Origin: Palsa-504 sp963744005
GTDB taxonomy: Bacteria > Actinomycetota > Actinomycetes > Streptosporangiales > Streptosporangiaceae
DNA: 64,000 nt
NCBI GenBank assembly: GCA_963744005.1
Contig: CAVURU010000003.1
Location: 806,001 to 870,000, forward strand
Reading direction: 5' to 3'
This document shows, piece by piece, positions 32,020 to 40,778 of this stretch. The position numbers and the translations under genes were made by a program. Below the pieces are notes generated by a model. The model saw only the letters and a program-made list of their open reading frames with translations. It was not told the origin of the DNA and searched no databases. Within the stretch, counting starts at the first letter, position 1; each line of letters opens with the position of its first letter.

Positions 32020-32897
32020 CGGATCCGGGCGGTCAGCTCGGAGCCCGAGCTGTGGGCTTCGGTGACCAGGGCGGGGTCGACCTGGGCCAGCTTGAGCTTG
32101 GAGCCGCTGATCAGCCGGAACATGCCGTCGGCCGAGACGTCGCCCCAGACCAGGCCCAGGTGGCGGTCGGCGCGGTCACCGCGGACGAACGGGCCGCCGA
32201 AGTCCAGGCCGCCCGCGTCGCGCCTGAGAGTGATCTCGGCTTCCCAGCGGCCGGACGGGGCGTCGCCGGGCACGGGGTCGGTGGCGCGCCACGGGTGGCC
32301 CGGGGTCTCCAGCGACGGGCGGTCCTTGCTCGTGCTGCGCAGGGCCAGGTGCACGTTGCGGTAGGTGGGCAGGCCGGGCTCGGCCTGGAAGGTCCGGCCG
32401 GTCAGGCCGGAGGCCTCGATGACCACCCGCAGGGGCACGGGCTCGGGCCGGGGCCGCGGCGCAGGCTTACGGCGCGGCGGCGGCGGCCCGGCGTTCTGCG
32501 CATAAGCCAGGCGAAGCCAGCCGACGGCCTGGCCGTCCACGTCGCCCGGTCCAGTCAGGGCCAGCCGGACGCGGGCGGGGCCGAGGTCCCGGGCCGGCAG
32601 CAGGCGGGGGTGGGCGGGCCGCCCGGCCTCCTCGAGCCGCAGGCCGAGGTCCACCCGGCTCCTGGTCGTGGCCTGGACCACGGCGAAGACCCGGCGCGGC
32701 GTGGCCAGCGAGACCAGGGTCGGCCGGGGCTCCACGGTGACCGGCCCGACCTCGGGCAGCACGGCCAGCACGGCGTCCAGGACGGGCCGCAGCTGCGGCC
32801 GGTCCGCGTACTGGCCGTCGATGAGCCAGAGGGCTTCCGGCGAGAGCGCTTCACCGTGCTGTGTTTCACCGTGCTGTGCTTCACCTGGCTGGGGCAT
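31956..32897 (-). CDS. DUF5655/DUF5990 two-domain protein
   Basis: A 313-residue cytoplasmic protein. The N-terminal part (about 20-105: LWLIDGQYADRPQLRPVLDA, VEPRPTLVSLATPRRVFAVV, RSRVDLGLRLEEAGRP) fits DUF5655, a putative nucleic-acid-binding domain. After a Pro/Arg-rich linker the C-terminal part (about 165-313: PLRVVIEASGLTGRTFQAEP, RWEAEITLRRDAGGLDFGGP, RHLGLVWGDVSADGMFRL) fits DUF5990. Neither domain has an established function. The ATG at 32897 sits in a short duplicated sequence (two near copies of TTCACCGTGCTGTG). Confidence 0.75.
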   Translation of the reverse strand: MPQPGEAQHGETQHGEALSPEALWLIDGQYADRPQLRPVLDAVLAVLPEVGPVTVEPRPTLVSLATPRRVFAVVQATTRSRVDLGLRLEEAGRPAHPRLLPARDLGPARVRLALTGPGDVDGQAVGWLRLAYAQNAGPPPPRRKPAPRPRPEPVPLRVVIEASGLTGRTFQAEPGLPTYRNVHLALRSTSKDRPSLETPGHPWRATDPVPGDAPSGRWEAEITLRRDAGGLDFGGPFVRGDRADRHLGLVWGDVSADGMFRLISGSKLKLAQVDPALVTEAHSSGSELTARIRYSDEARLLRPPELSWSVAQS

Positions 32898-32946
32898 GGC
32901 TTCTCCCAGGTCGGCGGGACCCGTTCAGGATAGCCAGCGGTAAGCC

Positions 32947-34473
32947 TCAGGCCGGGATAGCCGGGCCGGCGCTCAGCTCGGCTTCGCCGGTCCCGGCGCC
33001 GGCGCCGGGGGTGCCTGGCTGGCTCAGCGGCCCGCGGCGGAACAGGATCGCGGCCAGGACGGCGCCGCCGGCCAGGATCCCGGACGTCCACCAGAACCCC
33101 GCGTCGTAGCCGTGCAGCAGGGCCAGCCTGGTCAGCGCGGGCAGCCCGATGCTCCGGGCCGACGCGGCGTGCGCGGCGGCGTAGGACGCCACGGCGCTGG
33201 CGAAGACGGTGTTGAGCAGCGAGGTGCCGATGGAGGCGCCGAGCTGCTGGCCGACCGTGACGGTGGCCGAGGCCACGCCCGCGTCCTGCGGGGCCACGCC
33301 GAACGTGCCGGTGTTGATGGACGGCGCGATGACCATGCCGAGGCCGACACCGGTCAGGATGAGCGGGCCGAGCACGCCTCCGGCGTAACTAGTGTGCGGG
33401 CCGAGCTGGGCGAACCAAACGGCCGCGGCCGCCGCGATCAGCATGCCTGCCGGAACGATCGGCTTGGGTCCCAGCCGGGGCATGAGCACGATGTTGGACA
33501 CGTTGGCCGAGACCGCGATGCCGCCCACGATGGGCAGCACGGCGAAACCGGTGACGATCGGGCTGTAGCCCAGGGTCTGCTGCAGGTAGTAGGTCAGGAA
33601 CAGGAACGTGCCGAACATGGCGGCCGAGGCGACCAGCATCGACAGGTAGGCTCCGCCCCGGTTGCGGTCCAGGGCCACCCGCGGGGGCAGCAGCGGGTTG
33701 GCCGCTCGCGTCTGCCAGAGGGCGAAGGCGGCCAGCAGCGCGACCCCGGCGGCGAGGAAGCCGTAGGTGGACGCTGCGTGCCAGCTGTGCGTGGCCGCGT
33801 TCGAGAACCCGTATACCAGGCAGAACAACCCGCCCGAGACCAGCAGCACGCCCGGGATGTCGAGCCGCGGCCGGTTGTGGGCGGTGGTGCGCGGCAGCAG
33901 CATCAGGCCGCCCACGAAGGCCGTGGCGGCGAAGAACAGGTTGACGTACAGGGTCCACCGCCACGACAGGTACTCGGTCAGGGTCCCGCCGAGCAGCAGG
34001 CCGACCGCGCCGCCCGCGGCAGCGATGGCCCCGTAGACGCCGAACGCCCGGCCGCGCTCCCCCGGCTCGCTGAACGTGGTGGTCAGCAGGGACAGGGCCG
34101 AGGGCACCAGGATGGCGGCGAACGCTCCCTGGCAGGCCCGGGCGGTGACCAGCATGGCGAAGTTGACCGAGGCCCCGCCGATGGCCGAGACGCCGGCGAA
34201 GCCGATCAGCCCGACCAGGAAGGTGACCTTGCGGCCGATCAGGTCCGACAGCCGGCCGCCGAGCAGGAGCAGGCTGCCGAAGGCCAGGGTGTAGGCGGTG
34301 ACCACCCACTGCCGGTCCGCGGTGCTGAACCCCAGGTCGTGCTGGGCCGACGGGAGGGCGATGTTCATCACGGTGGCGTCCAGCACCACCATGAGCTGCG
34401 CGAGGCCGATCACGCCGAGAATGAGCCAGCGCCGCCGGTCCGGCGCGCCGCTGGTGGAGTTGACATCAGACAT
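32947..34473 (-). CDS. MFS drug exporter, DHA2 (14-TM) family
   Basis: A 508-residue major-facilitator exporter of the DHA2/EmrB type. Signatures: LAQLMVVLDATVMNIALPSA (motif D1), GGRLSDLIGRKVTFLVGLIG (motif A), ARACQGAFAAILVPSALSLL (motif B) and GAIAAAGGAVGLLLGGTLTE (motif C, antiporter). About 14 hydrophobic helices. ATG at 34473 is chosen; upstream in-frame codons run into the operator. It is divergent from a TetR gene with clear inverted repeats between, so substrate-induced derepression is expected. Confidence 0.93.
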   Translation of the reverse strand: MSDVNSTSGAPDRRRWLILGVIGLAQLMVVLDATVMNIALPSAQHDLGFSTADRQWVVTAYTLAFGSLLLLGGRLSDLIGRKVTFLVGLIGFAGVSAIGGASVNFAMLVTARACQGAFAAILVPSALSLLTTTFSEPGERGRAFGVYGAIAAAGGAVGLLLGGTLTEYLSWRWTLYVNLFFAATAFVGGLMLLPRTTAHNRPRLDIPGVLLVSGGLFCLVYGFSNAATHSWHAASTYGFLAAGVALLAAFALWQTRAANPLLPPRVALDRNRGGAYLSMLVASAAMFGTFLFLTYYLQQTLGYSPIVTGFAVLPIVGGIAVSANVSNIVLMPRLGPKPIVPAGMLIAAAAAVWFAQLGPHTSYAGGVLGPLILTGVGLGMVIAPSINTGTFGVAPQDAGVASATVTVGQQLGASIGTSLLNTVFASAVASYAAAHAASARSIGLPALTRLALLHGYDAGFWWTSGILAGGAVLAAILFRRGPLSQPGTPGAGAGTGEAELSAGPAIPA

Positions 34474-34498
34474 GAGCTTCACCAATCTGGAGAGATCT

Positions 34499-34548
34499 TC
34501 TCCGCTTACGGTCACGATAACACTAAGCGGAGAGGTTGTATCCACTTA
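34499..34548. promoter_or_regulatory. TetR operators in the MFS/TetR divergent promoter
   Basis: TCTCCGCTTA (34499-34508) and TAAGCGGAGA (34524-34533) are a perfect 10-bp inverted repeat with 15 bases between. A third half-site TCCACTTA (34541-34548) forms an imperfect palindrome with TAAGCGGA (34524-34531). The half-site TAAGCGGA is a familiar TetR-family element. The array lies between the divergent MFS and TetR starts and would control both. Confidence 0.7.
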
Positions 34549-34566
34549 TTTCCCCGGAGGTGGACG

Positions 34567-35253
34567 TTGGGGCCGAGCCCCGCAGGCCCGGAGGAGCCAG
34601 GTCCGCGCAGCCGCCCGCTGCGGCGGGACGCGGAGCGCAACCGCCAGCGCATCCTGGCCGCCGCCTCCGAGGTCTTCAATGACCTCGGACTGGAGGCCAG
34701 CCTTGATGAGGTGGCCCGCCGCGCCGGGGTCGGGGTGGGAACCGTCTACCGGCGCTTCCCGGCCAAGGAGGACCTGATCGAGGCGCTGTTCGTGGACCGG
34801 ATCGAGAGCGTGGCCACGCTGGCCGAAGAGGCGGCGCAGGTCCCGGATCCGTGGACCGGCCTGGTCGGCTTCATGATCCGGGCGGCCGAGATGATGGCCG
34901 ATGACCGCGGGCTGCGCCAGATGATGATGTACGCCGGCTATGGCCGGGACAAGACCTGGTACGCGCGGCAGCGGAACGCGCCCCTGGTGACCCGGCTGGT
35001 CGAGCGGGCCAAGGCGGCCGGGCAGCTCCGGGCCGACCTCGAGCCGACCGACATCCCCTTCATCGTCTTCGTGATGACTGACGCGGCGCAGTTCGCCCGA
35101 CAGGCGAGTCCGGAGATCTGGCGGCGGTACCTGACCCTGGTGCTCGACGGCCTGCGGCCCGAACGCGAGGGCGTCACCCCGCTGCCGGTCGCGGCGCTGT
35201 CACCCGAGGAGTTCGCGAAGGCCGTGCGCCAGAACCCGCCGGGGCGTCACTGA
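34567..35253 (+). CDS. TetR/AcrR-family regulator
   Basis: A 228-residue TetR regulator. The HTH is at about 25-70: RRDAERNRQRILAAASEVFN, LDEVARRAGVGVGTVYRRFP, AKEDLIEALFVDRIES. The ligand-binding C-terminal part is helical and ends with PEEFAKAVRQNPPGRH. The start is TTG at 34567, six bases after GGAGG; no other start in this frame has such support. Divergent from the DHA2 exporter it probably represses. Confidence 0.9.
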   Translation: MGPSPAGPEEPGPRSRPLRRDAERNRQRILAAASEVFNDLGLEASLDEVARRAGVGVGTVYRRFPAKEDLIEALFVDRIESVATLAEEAAQVPDPWTGLVGFMIRAAEMMADDRGLRQMMMYAGYGRDKTWYARQRNAPLVTRLVERAKAAGQLRADLEPTDIPFIVFVMTDAAQFARQASPEIWRRYLTLVLDGLRPEREGVTPLPVAALSPEEFAKAVRQNPPGRH

Positions 35254-35335
35254 CGTTCTCATCCCGCGGGGAATGCGGTGCTTTAAATTGCATTTGCATG
35301 TGCATTTCGCTGACCTTGCGGCGAAAAGGACGCCG

Positions 35336-35387
35336 ATGATCTTCGTCCGGCGCGAAGCGGCGATCCCGGTCACCGGTCGAAGATCAT
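35336..35387. other. Long hairpin in intergenic region
   Basis: ATGATCTTCGTCCGG (35336-35350) and CCGGTCGAAGATCAT (35373-35387) pair with one mismatch in 15, loop of 22. It lies 83 bases after the TetR stop in a 314-base gap (35254-35567) of noticeably lower GC that contains no convincing gene. Just upstream, TGCATTT occurs twice 12 bases apart (35289-35307). Terminator, small RNA or a miniature palindromic element are all possible. Confidence 0.45.
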
Positions 35388-35434
35388 TTAGCCAGCTAGG
35401 GGCGGTGAACAAGCTGAATGAGAGCGTCTTCGGC

Positions 35435-35465
35435 TAATGGCTGACACGATGTTCGCGAGCCATTA
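35435..35465. other. Second hairpin in the same gap
   Basis: TAATGGCT (35435-35442) and AGCCATTA (35458-35465) pair perfectly over a 15-base loop. Together with the larger hairpin 48 bases upstream this makes the gap structured. No coding frame is supported here. Confidence 0.35.
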
Positions 35466-35567
35466 CGATCAGATCATGAGCTTAACGCGCCGAAGGCTCG
35501 ACAATAAGCCCGGCGCCATTCGCCTGCGGAAATCCCGCCGGCCCGGCTCGGCCCAGGAGACATCGCG

Positions 35568-35771
35568 ATGAAGTCCAGCGACGCCGCGCACGACGTCAGC
35601 CCGCCCGCACCCGAGGCGCTTGAGGCGGCCGTCGATGAGGGCGCCCCGGCCCGGCCGACCAGCGAATCGCTGCGGGACATCCAGGACATCATCGACAAGC
35701 TGGCCGCGGTCACCCAGCAGCTGCGCGCGCCGCGTCCGAGGTCCGGCCGCGTGCCGGACCGGACCCTTTAA
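35568..35771 (+). CDS. Small hypothetical protein
   Basis: A 67-residue polar protein with one predicted helix (SESLRDIQDIIDKLAAVTQQ) after an acidic, Pro/Ala-rich N-terminus. ATG 35568 has GGAGA about ten bases upstream. No family recognised. Coding is plausible from codon bias and the ribosome site. Confidence 0.45.
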   Translation: MKSSDAAHDVSPPAPEALEAAVDEGAPARPTSESLRDIQDIIDKLAAVTQQLRAPRPRSGRVPDRTL

Positions 35772-35807
35772 AACCTCCTAGAACCGGCAAGACCCCTGGG
35801 CCGCCCG

Positions 35808-36648
35808 TCAGCCGATAAGGCGCCCCAGGAGCCGCTGGCTGTCAGCCGGGCCGAGGGCTGCCGAGCGCAGCAGCGCGAAGGCCCGGACGTAGCGGGCCAC
35901 GTCGGCCTGGCTCTCGAGATACACGCCGCCGGACAGGGCCTCCAGGTAGACGACGCCCAGGCTAGGGGCGTCGGGAAATCTCAGGATGGCCAGGGAGCCG
36001 CCGCCCGCGGCGCCGTGCGCGCCGGCCGAGAACGGCAGCACCTGGAGCGTGACGCCGGGCCTGGCCGGCCAGCGCGGCCAGGTGCCTCAGCTGCCCGGCC
36101 ATGACCTCGGGGCCGCCGACGGCCTGGAGCAAGGCGCCCTCGCCGAGGACCACGCACAGCCGGCGGCCGTCCAGGACGGCCTGGCGTCGCATGGCGGCCG
36201 CGGCCACGACGTCCGCCCGCTGCTCGTCAGTTTCGTAGCCGGGCTCCGCGGCGGCGACGGCGCGGGCGTAGTCGTCGGTCTGCAGCAGGCCGGGGATGAG
36301 CTGGGCGTCGAAGGTCATGATCTCGGAGGCCGCCGATTCCATGATCACGTAGTCCAGGTAGGCGTCGGGCAGGATCCCGGCGAAGGGATGCCACCAGCTG
36401 CGCGGACTGCCCCGGCCGGCGATGGAGACCAGGGCGAGCTGCTCGCTGGCCGGGACCCCGTACTCAGCCAGCAGCTCGCGCAGCTCCCTGGGCCGGATGC
36501 CGCGCTGGCCGGTCTCGATCCGGCTGATCTTGGAACGGTCGCATTCCAGGACGCGGGCGGCGTCCTCGAGCGCGTAGCCGACGTTCTCCCGGTACCGGCG
36601 CAGCGCGCCGCCGACCAGGCGGCGCCGCACGGGGGCATCTGCGATCAC
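35808..36648 (-). pseudogene. HTH (XRE) + DUF5753 regulator, frameshifted
   Basis: The N-terminal half is a Xre-type HTH (RRYRENVGYALEDAARVLEC, DRSKISRIETGQRGIRPREL) followed by DUF5753 (IMTFDAQLIPGLLQTDDYAR, RRQAVLDGRRLCVVLGEGAL). After RHLAALAG the frame is lost; the expected continuation (VTLQVLPFSAGAHGAAGGGS, SLGVVYLEALSGGVYLE) appears in another frame and runs to a stop at 35808. Removing one base in the GCCGGCC near 36065-36075 would rejoin them into about 280 residues, a usual length. GTG 36648 is chosen as start because it matches the family N-terminus. Mutation or sequencing error; unlike the copy at 56257-57162 it has no DUF397 partner nearby. Confidence 0.75.
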
Positions 36649-36685
36649 GGTTCCCGCCTTCCTGCGTGCTTTGTCACACTCAACA

Positions 36686-36706
36686 GGAAAGTAGCACCTG
36701 ATGTAG
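36686..36706 (-). promoter_or_regulatory. Element shared with the DUF397 promoter
   Basis: On the minus strand this reads CTACATCAGGTG then CTACTTTCC, 38 bases before the regulator's GTG. Almost the same two blocks, CTACATTAGGTG and CTACTTTCC, lie upstream of the DUF397 gene at 56164-56193, with nine extra bases between them. Each block holds a possible -10 hexamer (TACATC/T, TACTTT). A shared operator or promoter element is likely. Confidence 0.5.
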
Positions 36707-36763
36707 TCCATGGGTGGTGACGACACGCCCTTGAACCAGGAGAAGCGGCGCGGAGAAGGCGGC

Positions 36764-39700
36764 TTAGCGGAGCCGGTCCAGGGCGGAGAGGATCCGGTTT
36801 TCGGACACCGGGACCCGGGTGCCCAGGGTCTGGGCGAACAGGCTGACCCGCAGCTCCTCGAGCAGCCAGCGGATCTCGGTGACGTCCGGGTCGCGACGGC
36901 GGGCCGGAGGCAGCTCGGCCAGCGTCTCGCGGTAGGCCTGAGCGGCGCGCTGGGCCACGGCCATGCTGGCCGCGTCGCGGGACGGGCTCTGCGGCAGCTT
37001 GTCCAGCCGCCGCTCGATGCCGGTCAGGTAGCGGCTCAGCTGCGGCAGCCGCCGGTACCCGGTGGCGGTGACGAAGCCCGGGCTGATGAGCCCGGCCAGC
37101 TGGGCCCGCATGTCCGCCACGGCCGGCTGGACCGCGTCGGCCCGGGTCTCGTCCAGGCGGGCCTCGATGGCGTGCGCCAGGCGCAGCGCCGCCTCGACGT
37201 GGCCCACGACCTCGGCGGTCACCTCACGCAGCCCGGCCCGTACCGCGGCCGACAGCCGCTCGAAGCCGTCGCGGTCGCGGACCGGGCCGCCCGCCTCGGC
37301 CATCAGGTAGTCGGCCGCGCAGCTGACGCAGTCGGCGAACATGACCGCCACGCTGCCGTGCGGGTTGTGGCTGAGGGCCAGCTTGGCCGGCGTGGACAGG
37401 CGGTCGGCGATGGCCTTGACCGGCGACGGGGCTCCCAGCAGGATCAGCCGCCTGGTCCCGGCCCACATGGCCGAGCGAGCCGCCGCCTCGGTCTCGTACA
37501 GCCGCACGTCCACCGCGGTGCCGGCGTCGGCCAGCGCCGGGTAGGCCAGCACGGTGCCGGACCGGAAGACCTCGGGCAGCGAGCCGATGTCCCACGAGGT
37601 CAGGCCGGACCGGGTCAGGCCCGCAGCCGCCTTGGACAGCACCGCGCGCAGCCGGGGCCGGAGCTCACGCTGCAGTTCGGCGACGTCCTTCCCCTCGGCC
37701 AGGATGCGGTCGCCGTCGGTCACCCGGATGGTGATCCGCAGGTGCGCGGGCAGCCGGGACAGATCCCACGCCTCGCGCGGCACGCTCACGCCGCGCAGGG
37801 CCCGCACCTCGCGGGACACCGCGTCGCGCAGGTCACCGGACGGCTCGCCGAGCCGCGCGGTGACCTCGCGGGCCACGTCCGGGGCGGGCACCAGGTCGCG
37901 GCGCAGGGCCTTAGGCAGAGACCTGATCATCTCGGTGACCAGCTCGGTCCGCAGCCCGGGGATCTGCCAGGAGAACTCGGCCGGGTTGACCTGGTTGAGC
38001 CGGCTGAGCGGGAGGTCGACGGTCACGCCGTCGGCGTCGCTGCCCGGCTCGAAGGCGTAGGACAGCGGCAGCTCGGCCAGGCCCGGCGACTGCGACGTCC
38101 AGATGTCCGGGTAGGACTCGGCGGCGACCCCGGCCGCGTCGTCGGTGAGCAGGTCGTCCGCCTTGAACGTGAGCAGGCCGGGGTCAGCCCGGCGGGCCTG
38201 CTTCCACCAGGTGTCGAAGTGCTGGGCCGAGACCACCTCGGCCGGGATGCGCGCCTCGTAGAAGGCGGCCAGCTGGTCCTCGCCGACGACCAGGCCGCGG
38301 CGCCGGGCGCGGTGTTCTACCTCGGCCGCCTCATCCAGCAGCCGCCGGTTCTCGGCGAAGAACCGGTGGCTGGTCTGCCAGTCCCCTTCGACCAGGGCAT
38401 GCCGGATGAACAGCTCGCGCGCGGCGGCCGGGTCGATGCGCCCGTAGCTGACCTTGCGGTCGGCCACGATCGGCACGCCGTACAGGGTGACCTTCTCCAG
38501 CGCGACGGCGCTGCCCCGCTTGCGCTCCCAGTGCGGCTCGCTGTAGCTGCGCCGGACCAGGTGGGCGGCCAGCGGCTCGATCCACTCCGGGTCGATGCGC
38601 GCCACGACACGGGCCCACAGCTGGGAGGTCTCGACCAGCTCGGCGGCGACGATCCAGTCCGGCGCCTTCCGGGCCAGGCCCGAGCCGGGGAAGATGGCGA
38701 ACCGGGCGCTGCGCGCGCCGAGGTACTCGGCGCGGGGCCGCCGCCCGCCGGAGCCCGCGGCCCGGGTCGAGGGGCCGGCCTCGGCCTTCATGCCGATCTG
38801 GGAGAGCAGGCCAGGAAGCAGGGACAGGTGAACCAACGACCGTTCGGATGATGACGATCTGACCGACACCTTCAGGTCGCCGGCCAGCCTCTGCAGCTGG
38901 CCCTGGAGGTCCTGCCACTCGCGGACCCTCAGGTAGTTCAGGTACTCGGCGCGGCACATCCGGCGGAACGCCGAGGAGGACAGCTCGGCCTGCCGCTCGG
39001 CCAGGTAGTCCCACAGCTTCAGGTAGGCGGCGAAATCGGAGTCGGGGTCGGCGAAACGGCGGTGGGCCTCGTCGGCCCCCTGCTGGGCGTCGGCGGGCCG
39101 CTCGCGCGGGTCCTGGATGGACAGGGCCGCGGCGATGATCAGGACCTCGCGGACGCAGCCGTTGCGGTCGGCGGCCAGGATCATCCGGCCCAGCCGGGGG
39201 TCGATCGGGAGCCGGGCCAGCTTACGGCCCAGCCCGGTGATCCGGCCGTCGGAGAACGCGTTGAGCTCGGCCAGCAGGGCCAGGCCGTCGGCGATGTTGC
39301 GCGCGTCGGGCGGGTCGATGAACGGGAACTTCGGCACGTCGCCCAGGCCGATCGCGGCCATCTGCAGGATGACCGAGGCCAGGTTGGTGCGCAGGATCTC
39401 CGGCTCGGTGAACTCCGGGCGCGCCTGGAAGTCCTCCTCGGAGTACAGCCGGATGCAAATCCCGTCCGCGGTCCGGCCGCAGCGGCCCTGGCGCTGGTTG
39501 GCCGAGGCCTGCGAGATCGGCTCGATGGGCAGCCGCTGCACCTTGGTCCCGCGGCTGTAGCGGGAGATCCGCGCGGTGCCGGGGTCGATGACGTAGTGGA
39601 TGCCGGGCACGGTCAGGGAGGTCTCGGCCACGTTGGTGGCCAGGACGACCCGGCGGGTGTAAGAGGAGGCCTGACGGCGGTCGAACACCCGGTGCTGCTC

Positions 39701-40657
39701 GGCGGCCGACAGCCGGGAGTACAGCGGGAGCACGTCGAGCCGGTCCCGGCCGGCCAGCAGGTCGGCGGTGTCGCGAATCTCCCGCTCGCCGGACAGGAAG
39801 ACCAGGATGTCACCGGGTCCCTCGGCCGACAGCTCGTCGATCGCGTCGCTGATGGCCTGGCCCTGGTCGCTGTCGTCGGCCACCGGCCGGTAGCGGGTCT
39901 CGACCGGGTAAGTACGGCCGGACACCTCGACGATGGGCGCGTCGCCGAAGGCCGCCGCGAAACGCTCGGGGTCGATGGTGGCCGAGGTGATGATGAGCTT
40001 GAGGTCGGGCCGCTGCGGCAGCAGCCGCCGCAGGTAGCCGAGGATGAAGTCGATGTTCAGGCTGCGCTCGTGCGCCTCGTCGATGATCAGCGTGTCGTAG
40101 CGGCTGAGCATGCGGTCACGGCCGAGCTCGTTGAGCAGGATGCCGTCGGTCATGAGCTTGACCAGCGTGTCGTCGGCGGACACGTCGGTAAACCGCACCT
40201 GGTAGCCCACCGTCTCGCCGAGCGGGCTGCCCAGTTCCTCGGCGATCCGCTCGGCCACCGTCCGGGCGGCCAGGCGACGCGGCTGGGTGTGGCCGATCTG
40301 GCCGGCCACCCCGCGGCCCAGCTCGAGGCAGATTTTCGGGATCTGGGTCGTCTTGCCCGAGCCGGTCTCCCCCGCGACGATGACGACCTGGTGGTCCTCG
40401 ATGGCCTTGGCGATCTCGTCCTTGAGCTGGCTGACGGGCAGCTCGGGCGGGTAGGCGATGGGCGGCATGGATGCCCGGCGGGCGGCGCGCGCGGCGGCGT
40501 GCCGCTCATGGCGTTCGTGGCGCTCATGACGGGAGGGGTTGGAGCGCCGGGCGGGACGCCGGGATCGGGAACGCCGGGATCGCGCCTCGGCCGGCTCGGG
40601 CTGCGCCTGCGGCGCGCCCGGCTCAGCGGGCGAAGACGTCACGGATCTCGGCTCCAT
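36764..40657 (-). CDS. hrpA: HrpA-type DEAH-box RNA helicase
   Basis: A 1297-residue DEAH-box ATP-dependent RNA helicase. An Arg/Glu-rich N-terminal tail with RHERHERHERH repeats precedes the helicase core: Walker A IVAGETGSGKTTQIPKICLE, QPRRLAARTVAERIAEELG, DEAH in LIIDEAHERSLNIDFILGYL, SAT in LIITSATIDPERFAAAFG, and motif VI QRQGRCGRTADGICIRLYSE. Winged-helix, ratchet and OB-like domains follow and the long C-terminal HrpA extension (DUF3418-like) is present. ATG 40657 or 40696 may be the start. In E. coli HrpA rescues stalled ribosomes; the same is not proven here. Confidence 0.93.
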   Translation of the reverse strand: MEPRSVTSSPAEPGAPQAQPEPAEARSRRSRSRRPARRSNPSRHERHERHERHAAARAARRASMPPIAYPPELPVSQLKDEIAKAIEDHQVVIVAGETGSGKTTQIPKICLELGRGVAGQIGHTQPRRLAARTVAERIAEELGSPLGETVGYQVRFTDVSADDTLVKLMTDGILLNELGRDRMLSRYDTLIIDEAHERSLNIDFILGYLRRLLPQRPDLKLIITSATIDPERFAAAFGDAPIVEVSGRTYPVETRYRPVADDSDQGQAISDAIDELSAEGPGDILVFLSGEREIRDTADLLAGRDRLDVLPLYSRLSAAEQHRVFDRRQASSYTRRVVLATNVAETSLTVPGIHYVIDPGTARISRYSRGTKVQRLPIEPISQASANQRQGRCGRTADGICIRLYSEEDFQARPEFTEPEILRTNLASVILQMAAIGLGDVPKFPFIDPPDARNIADGLALLAELNAFSDGRITGLGRKLARLPIDPRLGRMILAADRNGCVREVLIIAAALSIQDPRERPADAQQGADEAHRRFADPDSDFAAYLKLWDYLAERQAELSSSAFRRMCRAEYLNYLRVREWQDLQGQLQRLAGDLKVSVRSSSSERSLVHLSLLPGLLSQIGMKAEAGPSTRAAGSGGRRPRAEYLGARSARFAIFPGSGLARKAPDWIVAAELVETSQLWARVVARIDPEWIEPLAAHLVRRSYSEPHWERKRGSAVALEKVTLYGVPIVADRKVSYGRIDPAAARELFIRHALVEGDWQTSHRFFAENRRLLDEAAEVEHRARRRGLVVGEDQLAAFYEARIPAEVVSAQHFDTWWKQARRADPGLLTFKADDLLTDDAAGVAAESYPDIWTSQSPGLAELPLSYAFEPGSDADGVTVDLPLSRLNQVNPAEFSWQIPGLRTELVTEMIRSLPKALRRDLVPAPDVAREVTARLGEPSGDLRDAVSREVRALRGVSVPREAWDLSRLPAHLRITIRVTDGDRILAEGKDVAELQRELRPRLRAVLSKAAAGLTRSGLTSWDIGSLPEVFRSGTVLAYPALADAGTAVDVRLYETEAAARSAMWAGTRRLILLGAPSPVKAIADRLSTPAKLALSHNPHGSVAVMFADCVSCAADYLMAEAGGPVRDRDGFERLSAAVRAGLREVTAEVVGHVEAALRLAHAIEARLDETRADAVQPAVADMRAQLAGLISPGFVTATGYRRLPQLSRYLTGIERRLDKLPQSPSRDAASMAVAQRAAQAYRETLAELPPARRRDPDVTEIRWLLEELRVSLFAQTLGTRVPVSENRILSALDRLR

Positions 40658-40778
40658 CGCGGCGGGAAGGATAAGGCGGAACGGCCCGACGTGCATAACG
40701 ATTTTCGGCTCTCGTTTCTGCCCTGCGGGCCTGCGCGGGCCCCCTGTGGCGGTGCTAAGGCCGTGGTTGGATGGCGGG

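Noticed and set aside
35200..35412. Minus-strand short frame in the gap after TetR
   Set aside because: Runs through the hairpin arms and has no ribosome site or motif.
35568..35771. Treating the small plus-strand gene as a DUF397 partner of the broken HTH/DUF5753 gene
   Set aside because: It lacks the W-x-K-S-S and NCVEV motifs of DUF397.
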